From positions 434,001 to 498,000 of the forward strand of contig CAXKVR010000060.1 of assembly GCA_964058845.1 (NCBI GenBank): DNA of 64,000 nt. The letters run 5' to 3'. The stretch is from Carex sylvatica (taxonomy: Eukaryota > Streptophyta > Magnoliopsida > Poales > Cyperaceae). The translations under genes and the position numbers were made by a program. Below the pieces are notes generated by a model. It saw only the letters and a program-made list of their open reading frames with translations. It had not been told where the DNA came from and did no database searches. Positions 10,894 through 21,482 of the stretch are shown here, piece by piece. How positions within the stretch are numbered: position 1 is the stretch's first letter; every line of letters starts with the position of its first letter.

Positions 10894-11517
10894 ATGAATA
10901 TCAAGCTTCTAAATAGCTTGCTATAGCGGTTTTGGACCCAGAAAGCTAAGTTACGGGCTAAAACTGCGCTAATCAAGCTACAGCCGCTATAGCGGTAATA
11001 GCGGTCCGCTATAACGCGTAGCGACAATAGCGGTCCGCTATGCTACATGGTTATGATTTTGCAATTTTTTTTTTTTTCTTCTGAAAATATGATTTTGCAA
11101 TTTTAATGGCTCTTAATGTCTAGATTGATTTTTTTTACTTTATCAAGTTATATTAATACAATGGAATATGTGCGGGCTATACCGCTATATCAATTAAATT
11201 TTGTATCATGCATTAATATATGGTAGTGGTATATTTTGAATGTAAAATATATCGATAGTTTTTGAATTAGGGATATTTTGAATGATAATTTGAACTTTGT
11301 ATTGGTTTAATATGAATATTATAACTTCTTAATTAATTTGGTATTTTTTTTCTTGATGAGATATTTTTAATATTAATAGAAATATAAAATATAATTTTTG
11401 AAATAAAAAAGCGCTATTTATAATAGCTTTCGCTATAGCTCCGCTATTCGCTAAACCTTTTTTTTTTCGTCTTCCCGCTATACCGCTATAAACGCTATTT
11501 AGAACCTTGATGAATAT
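10894..11517. mobile_element. 608-bp non-autonomous hAT-like element
   Basis: The element is 10902-11509 with TSD atgaatat at 10894-10901 and 11510-11517. The ends caagcttctaaatag and ctatttagaaccttg form a 15-bp TIR with one mismatch. Subterminal regions are packed with short gctatagcgg/ccgctatagc motifs in both orientations (10920-11042 and 11410-11500). No coding sequence was seen. Eight-bp TSD and repeated short subterminal motifs fit hAT. Confidence 0.88.
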
Positions 11518-12530
11518 TGATAAAGTGTATTATTGCAACCAATGCAACATTGAAAGCTAATAAGTATAAAAAAGGGGGGTAAATTGCAAATCTGAAAGGC
11601 TGAAACTCTGTAATTCGGAAAAGAAACAATTAAGGCAAGCACAATAACTTCAGCTGCAAATCTGAAATTTAATTGAAAATCAAAATAAAGAACCAAAAAT
11701 ACAGATCAGTTTAAGATGGATTTCAGTCAAACTTATCAATTCAAATCAGCTCAACTCATGAGAAGTTTGATCTCTATACCGTTATAAGGCATTTCAAGGA
11801 AAAAAGATACATTGTTCTTACCTGGATTTGCTCCAGATGGCATTGACGAGAGGTGGGCTGATCAGCCTCCGTATCTTTGATTTTAAGAATCAATTTCGTG
11901 CTTCTCTTCAGATCAACCCTTCACGTTTCTTGCTAGGTCTGAATTGCGCCAGAGGAGAGAACTTGCGGCTGAAAGAGAGAAAGTGGCCGCCAAAATGGAA
12001 ACCCTAGACTGCATGGAAAGAATAGCATAGAGTTTGAGCAGCAGTGTCAAAAAGGAGACGCGTCAATTCTAGTCTAGGTCGGTGCATGAAAAGCAGAGAA
12101 GAGTCGACGATTAGCGACGTTCTGCGTGGGGAAGGAGAAGAAAAGAGAAAACACGTCTGAATGCGTCGGGGAGAATGAAACGGATGCCACTCCGCTGCTC
12201 TCCTATTTGGAGAGGAGAGAAGGATCATGTTATTCAAAATCTAACCTGCTTTCCTATTAGAAGAGCAGTGGAGTTGTCTCCAAATGAAATGCATGCTCTG
12301 CGCACGAGAACAGATAAAAAGTTAAAAAAAAAATGTAGCGTGTAGTAATGGTTAAGAGTAACTTTGTATTGAAACGGATAGGTTGTTTACTAATTTTATG
12401 CTTCTACACATAAGATTACATGAAAAAAGTTATGTAAAATCAAACAGTGATCAATGGCTGAAATTGATGGAATGTGAGGTTGAGATCATCTCTGGAAATA
12501 TAGCCTCTTCACCCCTCTAAAATTTGAGTG
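11518..12530. other. Unassigned stretch; possible promoter or first exon on the minus strand
   Basis: No protein domain was recognised. On the minus strand, 12009-11822 looks like a leader (ctagggtttccattttgg, pyrimidine-rich) and contains ATGCCATCTGGAGCAAATCCAG directly before a donor (gtaaga). This could be a first exon (MPSGANP...), but no downstream exon could be linked to it. Confidence 0.25.
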
Positions 12531-12699
12531 CGTATCCTCTGAGATATCTCAACTTTTGCGTGACGGACGTGTCCGGTGCCTATTCGGGGTGATGTAGGGG
12601 GTCAGTATTATGCTTGCTTTGAGATTCGTGCAGATCATATTTAAACGGTTGGGATTTTTCATAAAGTCATGCAAAGTTTGAGATATCTCAGAGGATACG
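12531..12699. mobile_element. MITE, about 34-bp TIRs
   Basis: The left end cgtatcctctgagatatctc and right end gagatatctcagaggatacg are inverted partners, extending to about 34 bp with few mismatches. The 100-bp middle carries gattcgtgcag and other motifs also present in the palindrome at 1384-1803. A TSD could not be fixed with confidence. Confidence 0.75.
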
Positions 12700-12759
12700 A
12701 ATTCCTAAAATTTAAGGTGGTTTTATAGGATTACTGATATGACGATATGCGATGCACTC

Positions 12760-14600
12760 AAAATGACAACTGACGTGAAGCCTCAAGGATTGTTATTATT
12801 TCTCAAGAGCTAAATTAAAATGAAAGGAGCATCTTCACTTCCTTATTGATTAGCATCAAACAAATTTCCAGAACCAACCTTTAATTTAGTAGCAAAAAAT
12901 AAAAAAATTTATGACGTTAGAGATCACAATTTCAAAATTCAAATAAATATTCTTTATAAATATTAAAATTTGAAAAACTAAATTTTCATTTTCTTTTAAA
13001 GAAAAAAAAAATCAAGCAAATGTCACCATCCTACAGCAGAGTTATTGAGTGAAATACAAAGCATCTCACTTCTGTCTCCGGGAAGCAACGGAACATGTGG
13101 TTGGTTCATTTACCCACTGTACTGTTTTTTCCTTTCGAAAACGACAGACATCCTCTAAAAAACCTAAGAAGCTAAAAACATTGACTGCTATCTAAGAATC
13201 AAGGATTTTCTGTACCCGTACACTAAGATACTTCTATCATGAACCAGTGCAGCTGGCATATACTCTCCAAACTCGAAACCAATTAATAATGTCTATCTAC
13301 AGAAAGAAATCATTTTTATCTTTTTGCCTTTTAATTAACTTTAGTAAAAAATTCTCCTAATATACTGCTTCACAAAATGTTCTATTAGCAAGTAATTTTA
13401 CTTTGCATCTTGATTCATGAAATATCAGGGCTAATTTTTATATTCTTTTATCTTCTCTTATTATACCTTTTTTTTATAAAATTATCTTATTTTATTTTTA
13501 ATGTGAGAAAGAAACTTAAAAAAAAAAAAAAAAAAAAAGGCAATTAGTCGTGTTTCATTAATGAAATTTTGGGTTATCGATCCTAGAACATAACCCCTAG
13601 ACAAAGCATCGCAGCATTAAACCCCTGGTCCCTGGATATATAGTCTTCAGTGCAGTTTACACACATCCTGCTTCATAGACAGAACAAATTATTACATCTC
13701 AGTGATAACTCATTACATCATCAGTCTATAAAGAACTTGGTCCCTTACTACCTAATTATCCAATACAATTAATTCTGTTAATTAACAAAGTCAAATTATC
13801 CAAACGTAAAATGAACTATTGTTATTGAATGGTTAATTTCTAAAATTAAATGATCTATCTATCCTAATTCTTGAAAGATTGTAAAATATATTAAATTGAA
13901 TATAATTTTCTGACAAAATTTCAATATATTTAGCACATTAAGCTGCTCAGAGGCATGATTTAAATTTTAACTAATGAAATTTTGGGGTCAAAACATTGCT
14001 GATCTGTATTTTGTAAATCATAAATATTGTTAGTACTTTTATCAAAGTTAGGGTCCACCAGGACCAGTGGATCAGGACAGCTGTTATAGATCTCCATCAG
14101 GTACTAGTCTTGATGCTCCAAATTTCAATTTTTCTTTTCTTTTTTTTTTTAGTAAAGTTGGAGGTCAGGTCATCCAACTATTTAATATTTTTATTATTGC
14201 AACAAAGGATTTCGCCCTTTTGGATTTCGACCCCATGAACTCTCATATAGAAAATTTCAATGTTATAGAAAGATGGAGGTCAATAATATTGCTATATATA
14301 TTATTTGTAGTCTTAGCACCACTCCTTTTCTACTGCAGCATATATCCATAATTGTGAAGAAAATATTATCCTATTGTTATGAAAATTATATAAGCATTTT
14401 TTTTACTAAAAAGAAAACTATATTATCGTTACTTGCAGCTGAAATAAATTGAGATTGAACTAAAGTACTCTGTATTTAAGTTTACAGATATGGCTGTTGT
14501 GATTGGGCTTCAATTCTCCCTATTGGACTTGATCTTCACATCCAAATGTTAGCAAGGCCTCGAAAACAATTCTTAACATCAGTTATATGGTTTCGAGGTA
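12760..14600 (+). repeat. NLR 5' leader region, copy A (relic)
   Basis: Blocks here match the region upstream of the intact NLR gene. 12770-12840 resembles 35530-35600 (gatgca...aaatgaca...). 13190-13265 resembles 35610-35660 and 27950-28085 (ggattttctgt ... gatacttctat). 14488-14597 matches the leader exon at 36561-36691, with the same acceptor (cag) and donor (tttcgag/gtacc). No NLR coding region follows; the next gene is the WAK relic on the other strand. Confidence 0.6.
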
Positions 14601-15095
14601 CCTTAATTAAGTTCTCTGGTTTCGTTGATTACTCCTTTTTTTTTTGTTTTTCTATTTGGTAGATTGCTACAACTTCTATAATTAATATGGTAAATGTAAT
14701 ATATACAGATCACCTAATATTATTTTTCTATATATTATAGTAATCACCCTTGGCAGGATCTTCAGATGTCCCTATTGTACGTCAGCTCTTAGTCAAGTTG
14801 ATGGCTACACCTGATAATTTATGGTTCTCTAAAATGGACTGTTTATTATTTTATGAAATAGTAGGTGATCAGCCTACCAAATCTCCATTAATAAAAAAAA
14901 ATATGTAAGTACGAGATATTACATTTGTTTAAAGAAAACGAAGAACAACTAGTGTTAAAAGGTAAGAATTATTATGGCTGATTACAAGAAGCAAATGTAT
15001 ATGCTATACACATGAAAGCCCTCGTGAATATTCATTTAAAGTTTTAAACCAAATGTGGCCCAAACTCCGAAGTCTCAAGTCTTAATTGCAAATTC
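14601..15095. other. AT-rich, no gene recognised
   Basis: Non-coding AT-rich sequence following the leader relic, with no paired repeat or domain seen. Confidence 0.5.
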
Positions 15096-15260
15096 TTAGG
15101 ATGCATTTGGTTGATGCAAGAATAGAGCTAACTCAAGAATAGCACTATTTTTTTTGAGTTAATCCATATTTGAATTAAGAGCTACCAACTATTCTTTGTG
15201 TATCTTTGATGGATTAGCTCACTATTCTACTAACCCACCCCTCCATTCAAATGCACCTAA
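15096..15260. mobile_element. Small MITE-like element
   Basis: The ends ttaggatgcatttggt and attcaaatgcacctaa are imperfect inverted partners about 165 bp apart. The inside contains inverted actattct motifs. The TSD is probably 3 bp (PIF/Harbinger type) but ambiguous. Confidence 0.5.
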
Positions 15261-15702
15261 GGCATTGAGTGTCCATGGTTGTTTCTTGAATTACGTAACA
15301 GTTCCTCTTCTTCCATAAGTCAGATATAATCTGCAGTCAACAAAACGTATTGGTGTACAGTATGTAGGGACCGGATAGAGAATAGGATGCAGGAAGACTG
15401 TTTTAAAAACAAGACAACGCGCAGAAAAAGACTAATAATGTAATTCGATTAAAAAAAAATCATGGTTGTTATTTATCCCCAAAGTAAGAATGAAATGAAT
15501 AAAAATTGCCAGTTATATCTAAAGAAATAATTAGAGAAAAAAAAAAAGAGAAAATGTTGTAAAAGTATCTTAGAAGTTGATTATGCTAAAGAAAGAAGAA
15601 AAAGAAAAAAAATCACACAGATTAGTTTACAATTTGACAAACAGATCGATCCATTGGTTTATAAACATCTCATATATATTACCATTGCAATTAAGGTTCC
15701 AC

Positions 15703-15975
15703 ACAGGGCTGCTAATGGTCAAGGTTCCGCTCAAACTCGACTCGGCTCAATGAGAGAAGGAAAATAACTCGGCTCTAGCTCGGCTTGGTTTTGAAAGAAA
15801 AAGCTCGGCTCAGCTCGGCTCGGACCGGCTTGGTCCGGCTCGCGAGTCGGCTCATACTATATTTGGGATGACAATAAATATATTCAAGTTCGTTGAAGAC
15901 TCAGATTGAACACTTCTTGCAAGTAGAACGTATAATTACGGCTCTAGCTCGGCTTGGTTTTGAAAGAAGGTTCCA
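15703..15975. mobile_element. hAT-like end fragment with ctcggct repeats
   Basis: Starts cagggctgctaatgg and carries many gctcggct motifs. The stretch ggctctagctcggcttggtt occurs twice (about 15771 and 15938). Only one end is seen, so it is called a fragment. Confidence 0.5.
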
Positions 15976-16774
15976 AGATTTTGTTGGATATTCTGACCTT
16001 GTAAGTATGACTATGATCTGGTGCAAATCTTACTGAAACAGATTTATTATACAATGATTAATGTGCTACATGTGGTGGTATTGGCTCCTGATGTTCCTAA
16101 CGTTACTTAACTGGTAGAAAGATATCCCTGTGAATTGATGGGATTTACAGTAGCTTTACTGGTAATTAATGCACTACCTCACTTGTGTTGTATTAATTAA
16201 TTTGCAACTTTTGGTGCTTAACCTCACATTTCATATCTGCTACCATCTAAGTTTACATTACAAAGGAGAACTAATTGCTGAATTCGAATCAAAAGGCAGG
16301 TTATATAGATAACTCATGTGCAGTAGCATTTACAACAAAACACACCATAGAATGTTCACATAGGCAACATACATACTGATACAAGCAAGAAAGATCAATA
16401 GCCATTTCATTATTTTACAAAATTTACTAGTGAAATCGTAAGAGGTAAGATAAGAATGCAATAATGTTTTTATTATTTCTTGATTACATTTCACAGTACA
16501 ATGTATTGCCCTTTATATAGAGAATGTAGTTACAAGCTCAATCACAGAAGCATGTAGACGCATAGTCTGTTATAACTAATTATCTCAACTACCATCCTAA
16601 TAGCCTACGCTAACTAACACCTGTTCTAACTAACTGTGTTGAACGATCTTGAGTATGCATTGACTGATCTTGAGCAGTCACTGTGATGACTCTATTAACT
16701 AGCTTTTTGTTTTTTCGTTAAAAGGTCAGATAGAGACTTGGTATCATAAAAGACCAGGAAATTTCCCAAGTAAA
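15976..16774. other. Intergenic, 3' flank of the WAK relic
   Basis: No gene recognised. Its right part is the probable 3' UTR and flank of the minus-strand WAK pseudogene. Confidence 0.5.
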
Positions 16775-17299
16775 TCATCTTGGCAGTTCCATGGAATATT
16801 GCATGCTAGTCTCTAGACTATACTGTCTAGTGACTTCTTCTTCTCTACCACCTGAGTAACTAGAATTTTCTGCAATCCTGGGCCCACTCAACAATGGCAC
16901 AAGCGCATCTGTGTCCATGTGAGCTGACTCTTGCTCTATGGCTTGTCGGAGCCTTTCCAATTCGGATGCCACTTTCCTCATCGTTGGCCGCTCTTCTCCT
17001 TTCAAGCTCAAACATTTATTAGTAAGCCTTCCAATAGCTTCTATTTGCTCAAAACCAGCTTCCTCTATTATATAAGGCTCCATCATTTGCGCCAGCTGGC
17101 CTTGGCAAAAAAGCATGTTAATATATGCAGCTAAACCTTGGATTTCGGTCGGTCTATCAAGGGAGATAGGCTTTTCCCTTAACCACAACTCAGCTAGAAC
17201 AACCCCAAAACTGTATACATCACTCTTCTCTGTTAGTTTATGCATAGTAAAGTACTCGGGGTCTAAATACCCAAAAGTCCCTTGTACAATCGTTGTTAC
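16775..17299 (-). pseudogene. WAK relic: C-terminal half of kinase domain
   Basis: This is the part of exon 3 beyond the copia element. It encodes [11 protein letters not shown], the [17 protein letters not shown] helix region, the conserved RPTM near the kinase end, and a Ser/Tyr-rich tail to the stop at 16775. Length and order fit WAK kinases. An apparent ATG at 17317 is inside the LTR and is not the native start. Confidence 0.88.
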
Positions 17300-17646
17300 T
17301 GTTGAATATTGATACAAAATTAGAATCCGAATATTTCAGATTTAGAGATCTGGATGCAACGTGTTGTGATGTATTTTTAGGCATGTAGTTGAGTTAGTGG
17401 GTTCTATAATTAGTCATGTAGGTTTTGTTTGTAATAGCAGGATACATGGGGAATAATTCTATTTTGGGGACTGCTTGCAATAGAAGGATAGGTAGTGGGG
17501 TACTAAATTTAGATGTTCTAGATTTAGATTAATGTTTAGCTATAAATTTAGATGTACTTTGTATCCGAATTAAGGAAGCAATAGAAGTTAAATTTCAGCA
17601 ACAAATTTGTTCTCTCTATTGTTGTATCCTTCATAAATTTCCAACA
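17300..17646 (+). repeat. 5' LTR of PB1-carrying copia element
   Basis: 347 bp, TGTTG...CAACA, followed after 3 bp by the primer-binding site. It contains the element promoter; no clean TATA box stands out. Confidence 0.94.
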
Positions 17647-17689
17647 AATTGGTATCAGAGCCAGGTTTGAGATCAGGGCAGATCCTACC

Positions 17690-19834
17690 ATGGCAGAGAA
17701 CATGAGCGTTTCGAATCCATCGATTCCGCTGTTCAAGGGAGACAACTATGAGTTTTGGAGCATCAAGATACGAACTTTGCTCAAGTCGCAAGGTCTATGG
17801 GAATTGGTGGAGACGGGAGAACCAGGCATAGATCCCACACCAGCAGAAACAGCGAAGCGAGATGCGAAGGCGCTGTTCTTCATTCAACAAGCCGTTGTTT
17901 ACACGGTGTTCACAAAAATCGCAGCAGCGGCATCAGCAAAGGATGCATGGACAACCCTGAAAACTGCATTCCAGGAAAGTTTGAAAGTCCGCGAGATAAA
18001 GCTACAAGGCTTGAGAAGAGAGTTTGAGACGTTGAACATGAATCAAGGCGAATCTGTTCAAGCATTTCTCACAAGAGTCACATCCACCGTCAACCAAATC
18101 AAGAGTTGTGGTGAAGATATCACAGAAAAGATCGTGGTTATGAAGGTACTCCGCAGCCTTACGTCAAAATTCGACCATGTCGTGGCAGCAATCGAAGAGT
18201 CCAAGGACCTGTCCACATACTCTTTCGATGAGTTGATGGGATCACTGCAGGTCCATGAAGTTCGTCTCAACCGATCAGAAGTGAAGGACGACACCAAAGC
18301 TTTCTATACCAAGGGCGATTCCTCAAGAAGCCAACAGCAAGGCAGAGGTATAGGCCAAGGTAACAGCAGAGGTTGTGGAAGAGGCACAAGCAGCAGATAC
18401 AACCGTCAACAACAACAAACAACAAAGAAGGATATTGAGTGCTACTATTGCCACAAGTTCGGTCACGTCAAGGCAGATTGCTACAAGAAGAAGTGGGAAG
18501 ACGGACAAGGCAAGCAAGGCGTTGAATGCCACTATTGTCACAGAATTGGTCATGTGCAGGCTGATTGCTACAATAAGAAGCGTGAGGAAGAACAAGCCAA
18601 TATTGTAGAGGAAAATGAGCAACCATCACTCTTCATGGTACACACCGAAAGCAAGATTGATGCAAGCAACAAGGACATAGTAGGAGCGCATATAAAAGAA
18701 AATGATGGCAGCAATCTAGGAAGTGGCAAAATCATGGTGAGTAGAAATATTTTGTTTGATGAAAAAGCCCTCAAGGTGGAGAATCTAGGGCTCAATCGTC
18801 AGAGGCCGTTGAAGCTGGTGTACAACCATGATATACGGCTGGCTCAAATGCCAGAAAAATGTAGTTTCAAGGTGTTGAGAGATATTGTGACAAAGATTTT
18901 TCCTTCATTAAAATATGTGCTGATCAAGTACAAGGATTCTGATGGGGATCTGGTTACCATTACTGATACACAAGTGCTGAGGATGGCAAAATCATGTTTC
19001 GACCAGCCTGTACAGATGGAGGCAGAGAAAGAAGAAAAGGGACTTTCCTTGATGAGACTACATATTGTAGAAGTCAATCCTGAGCAAGAGCCTACAATCA
19101 CGAAGGAGGAAGATCATGTAGTCGAAGAAGAAGAAGAAGAGCCCATAGAAGAAAAGATAGGAGAGGGAGATGAAAAAGAAGAGTTTACAAAAGGAAGGAA
19201 TATTGACAAGAAGAGAGAAGTAAGAATTCCAGCACTGGATGGCAGTGGATTGACTCCAGTCCTGTTAACCCAAGCAGAGGTAATCATGGAAAGAGGATGT
19301 GACATGCCAAGTCAAGTGTCTAGTTCCTTTGGAAATGGAAGAAGTTTTCTGGAGATGAAAAGTATCAAGGGAGATATTTTGAAAAAGATGATCACAGAAG
19401 ATACTGTTATCAAGCAAGAGAAGGTAATTGGCAAGGTTGGTGAAAGTTCAAAGCAAGCAACTGTGGCGTTGTCAACTTCTGAGGCAGAATATTCAGCAGT
19501 CAGTTCAGTAGCATGTCAAGCAGTTTCGCTGAGACGTATACTTGCTGATTTTGAGCAGGAACAGCAGCAGCCTACAGTGATATTCTGTGACAACCAATCA
19601 GCAATAGCAATGGCGCAAAATCCAGAAGTTCATGAAAGGACCAAGCATATTGACATAAGTGTTCATCTCATTCGTGACCTTGTGACAAGTGGTGACGTTG
19701 AGATCAGATATGTCAATGCAGACAAGCAGGTAGCAGACGTGCTTACGAAGGCATTGGCACGAAGCAAATTTGAACAATTTCGATCGGCACATGGAGTTGG
19801 CAATTTTGTATCAAGGGGGAGTGTTGAATATTGA
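17690..19834 (+). CDS. Gag / captured PB1 / RNase H-tail fusion ORF (714 aa)
   Basis: The ATG at 17690 follows the primer-binding site by about 28 bp. Residues 1-205 are copia gag (IPLFKGDNYEFWSIKIRT). Residues 210-245 are a Gln/Gly/Arg-rich linker. Residues 251-264 and 280-293 are two CCHC knuckles (CYYCHKFGHVKADC, CHYCHRIGHVQADC). Residues about 360-500 match no copia domain: RPLKLVYNHDIRLAQMP, VLIKYKDSDGDLVTITDT and LMRLHIVEVNPEQEP, then a Glu-rich tract. This is a PB1 domain with its acidic OPCA-type motif, closest in my memory to plant TPR-PB1 proteins of the PHOX/CLMP1 group. Residues 501-585 are unidentified. Residues 586-695 are the C-terminal part of copia RNase H (ALSTSEAEYSAVSS, CDNQSAIAMAQN, VADVLTKAL). 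The frame is fully open, so a gag-PB1 protein could be made. Confidence 0.88.
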   Translation: MAENMSVSNPSIPLFKGDNYEFWSIKIRTLLKSQGLWELVETGEPGIDPTPAETAKRDAKALFFIQQAVVYTVFTKIAAAASAKDAWTTLKTAFQESLKVREIKLQGLRREFETLNMNQGESVQAFLTRVTSTVNQIKSCGEDITEKIVVMKVLRSLTSKFDHVVAAIEESKDLSTYSFDELMGSLQVHEVRLNRSEVKDDTKAFYTKGDSSRSQQQGRGIGQGNSRGCGRGTSSRYNRQQQQTTKKDIECYYCHKFGHVKADCYKKKWEDGQGKQGVECHYCHRIGHVQADCYNKKREEEQANIVEENEQPSLFMVHTESKIDASNKDIVGAHIKENDGSNLGSGKIMVSRNILFDEKALKVENLGLNRQRPLKLVYNHDIRLAQMPEKCSFKVLRDIVTKIFPSLKYVLIKYKDSDGDLVTITDTQVLRMAKSCFDQPVQMEAEKEEKGLSLMRLHIVEVNPEQEPTITKEEDHVVEEEEEEPIEEKIGEGDEKEEFTKGRNIDKKREVRIPALDGSGLTPVLLTQAEVIMERGCDMPSQVSSSFGNGRSFLEMKSIKGDILKKMITEDTVIKQEKVIGKVGESSKQATVALSTSEAEYSAVSSVACQAVSLRRILADFEQEQQQPTVIFCDNQSAIAMAQNPEVHERTKHIDISVHLIRDLVTSGDVEIRYVNADKQVADVLTKALARSKFEQFRSAHGVGNFVSRGSVEY
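18767..19189 (+). other. Captured PHOX/CLMP1-like PB1-domain segment
   Basis: This intronless stretch within the copia ORF encodes the PB1 core (Lys in LKLVY, acidic DSDGD) and the following MRLHIVEV and Glu-rich linker seen in PHOX proteins. PB1 domains pair through a basic Lys and an acidic OPCA motif; both are visible. The TPR and C-terminal parts of the host protein are absent. Confidence 0.75.
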
Positions 19835-20168
19835 TACAAAATTAGAATCCGAATATTTCAGATTTAGAGATTTGGATGCAACGTATTGTGATGTATTTTT
19901 AGGCATGTAGTTGAGTTAGTGGGTTCTATAATTAGTCATGTAGGTTTTGTTTGTAATAGCAGGATACATGGGGAATAATTCTATTTTGGGGACTGCTTGT
20001 AATAGGAGGATAGGTAGTGGGGTACTAAATTTAGATGTTCTAGATTTAGATTAATGTTTAGCTATAAATTTAGATGTACTTTGTATCCGAATTAAGGAAG
20101 CAATAGAAGTTAAATTTCAGCAGCAAATTTGTTCTCTCTATTGTTGTATCCTTCATAAATTTCCAACA
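19822..20168 (+). repeat. 3' LTR of PB1-carrying copia element
   Basis: 347 bp, preceded by polypurine aaggggga. It differs from the 5' LTR by five transitions as counted by eye. The ORF ends inside its first bases (stop 19832-19834). Confidence 0.94.
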
Positions 20169-20841
20169 GTTACATGAGCTTGGTCAAATGGCAAAGATCT
20201 TGATGCACCAAAGTCGGATATTTTAGCAGCGTAATTCCTGTCTAGCAAGATATTTGCTGATTTAATATCCCTGTGAATGATTGGTGGAGAAGCAGCTGAG
20301 TGCAAATAATCCAATGCTCCTGAAATATCTGCAGCTATTTGCAGTCTATCTTTCCACAGTAAAGGAATAGGATCATGGATGCGGTTAAACAGCGTTCCAT
20401 TAGGTATAAATTCATACACCAGCAACGGGACTTCAGTCTCTAGGCAGCAACCCAAAAGCTTGACCACATTTCTGTGGTTTATTTGAGAAAGGATGATAAT
20501 CTCATTTATGAACTGTTCTACTTGGCTTTCCTCAGAAAGCTTTGATTTCTTTATGGCAACCAGACTTTTGTCTTGGAGAATTCCCCTGTATACAGTACCA
20601 ACTCCTCCTCGGCCGAGGACTTGGCTCTCATTGTAGTTATCTCTGGCCTTTTTGAGCTGTTCTTCCATGAAAATCTTTGTTTTTGGATCGATTCCTTCAG
20701 CACCATATCGTTGTTTCAGCACGTGCCCTCCATTTTGTCCGAAGAAATTGGCTCTCCTTTTTGTGAGTTCCCTTTTCTTGAAAGCCAAATAGGTAAAGAA
20801 ACTTGCAGCAGTCAATATGAACAGGGAACCAAGCCCTAAAC
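20169..20841 (-). pseudogene. WAK relic: membrane span and N-terminal half of kinase
   Basis: The exon begins after acceptor tttttgcag at 20842. It encodes a membrane span ([18 protein letters not shown]), the basic stop-transfer KKRELTKRR, the glycine loop [12 protein letters not shown], the catalytic lysine in VAIKKS, the catalytic loop [11 protein letters not shown] and DFGAS. The frame is open up to the copia insertion. Confidence 0.9.
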
Positions 20842-21323
20842 CTGCAAAAATTGTTCAGAATAATTTTTTTTAAGTGCTAATTTCTGCATTTATTTGTCAG
20901 ACATGTCCTAGTTACTTCATGCAAAATTTATAGAAATAAAATCCTCCAATAAAATTCATTTGCTCAGTTAATAACACAAAATAACTTCAATCCTCCACTA
21001 CCCAACCCTGAATTGCTCCAATAGAAATCAGAATGATATAACTTGAGATTTCAATATGATCCAAACTCAAAACAACTAAATCTAATAACGGATGTGAATT
21101 CCTCAGGTCCGGATGTAACCCAAACAAGCCAAGAACATACATTTTAGTTTGTTCTGGGGATGAGTATGGATGTCCATGTGAACAAAACAAGTCAATGTCC
21201 CATAACAACATATATAACACAAAGTCAGAGAATTCTTAGTCCCTCTTCGCATTTAGTTTGTTATGCTATGTTATTTAATTATGGTTGTTTTCAAGTCCTA
21301 AATGATTTCTACATGTCCATTAC

Positions 21324-21482
21324 CTAAGGTAAGGTCAAGTGGAAAGACCCTCCTGCAGCCACTTCCTTGCTTCTTGCCATCACCAATCATACCTTTGGGG
21401 CAAGAGCAAGACACATTTCCTATTTCATTGATGCAATTCCCGATGCAAGGGTTCAAATCTGGATCCTTACATTCATTGATAT
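21324..21482 (-). pseudogene. WAK relic: calcium-binding EGF exon
   Basis: The exon is bounded by acceptor tttttcag and donor ttag/gtaatg. It encodes DINECKDPDLNPCIGNCINE and CSCPKGMIGDGKK, a calcium-binding EGF repeat with the starting D-I-N-E-C signature. It is open throughout. Confidence 0.85.

Larger units (their letters stand above)
17295..20173 (+). mobile_element. Young copia-type element carrying a captured host PB1 segment
   Basis: The element is 17300-20168 (2869 bp) with TSD gttac at 17295-17299 and 20169-20173. LTRs of 347 bp each (17300-17646 and 19822-20168) differ by five transitions by my count, about 1.4 percent. The primer-binding site tggtatcagagc is at 17650-17661 and the polypurine tract aaggggga at 19813-19820. 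One uninterrupted ORF fills the interior. Protease, integrase and reverse transcriptase are missing, so it must have moved with enzymes from a relative. It sits antisense inside a WAK kinase exon. Confidence 0.95.

Noticed and set aside
14067..14351. 94-residue plus-strand frame near the NLR leader relic
   Set aside because: Hydrophobic low-complexity translation of T-rich DNA with no domain.
18058..19305. Several minus-strand frames opposite the copia ORF
   Set aside because: Shadows of the 714-codon plus-strand ORF.
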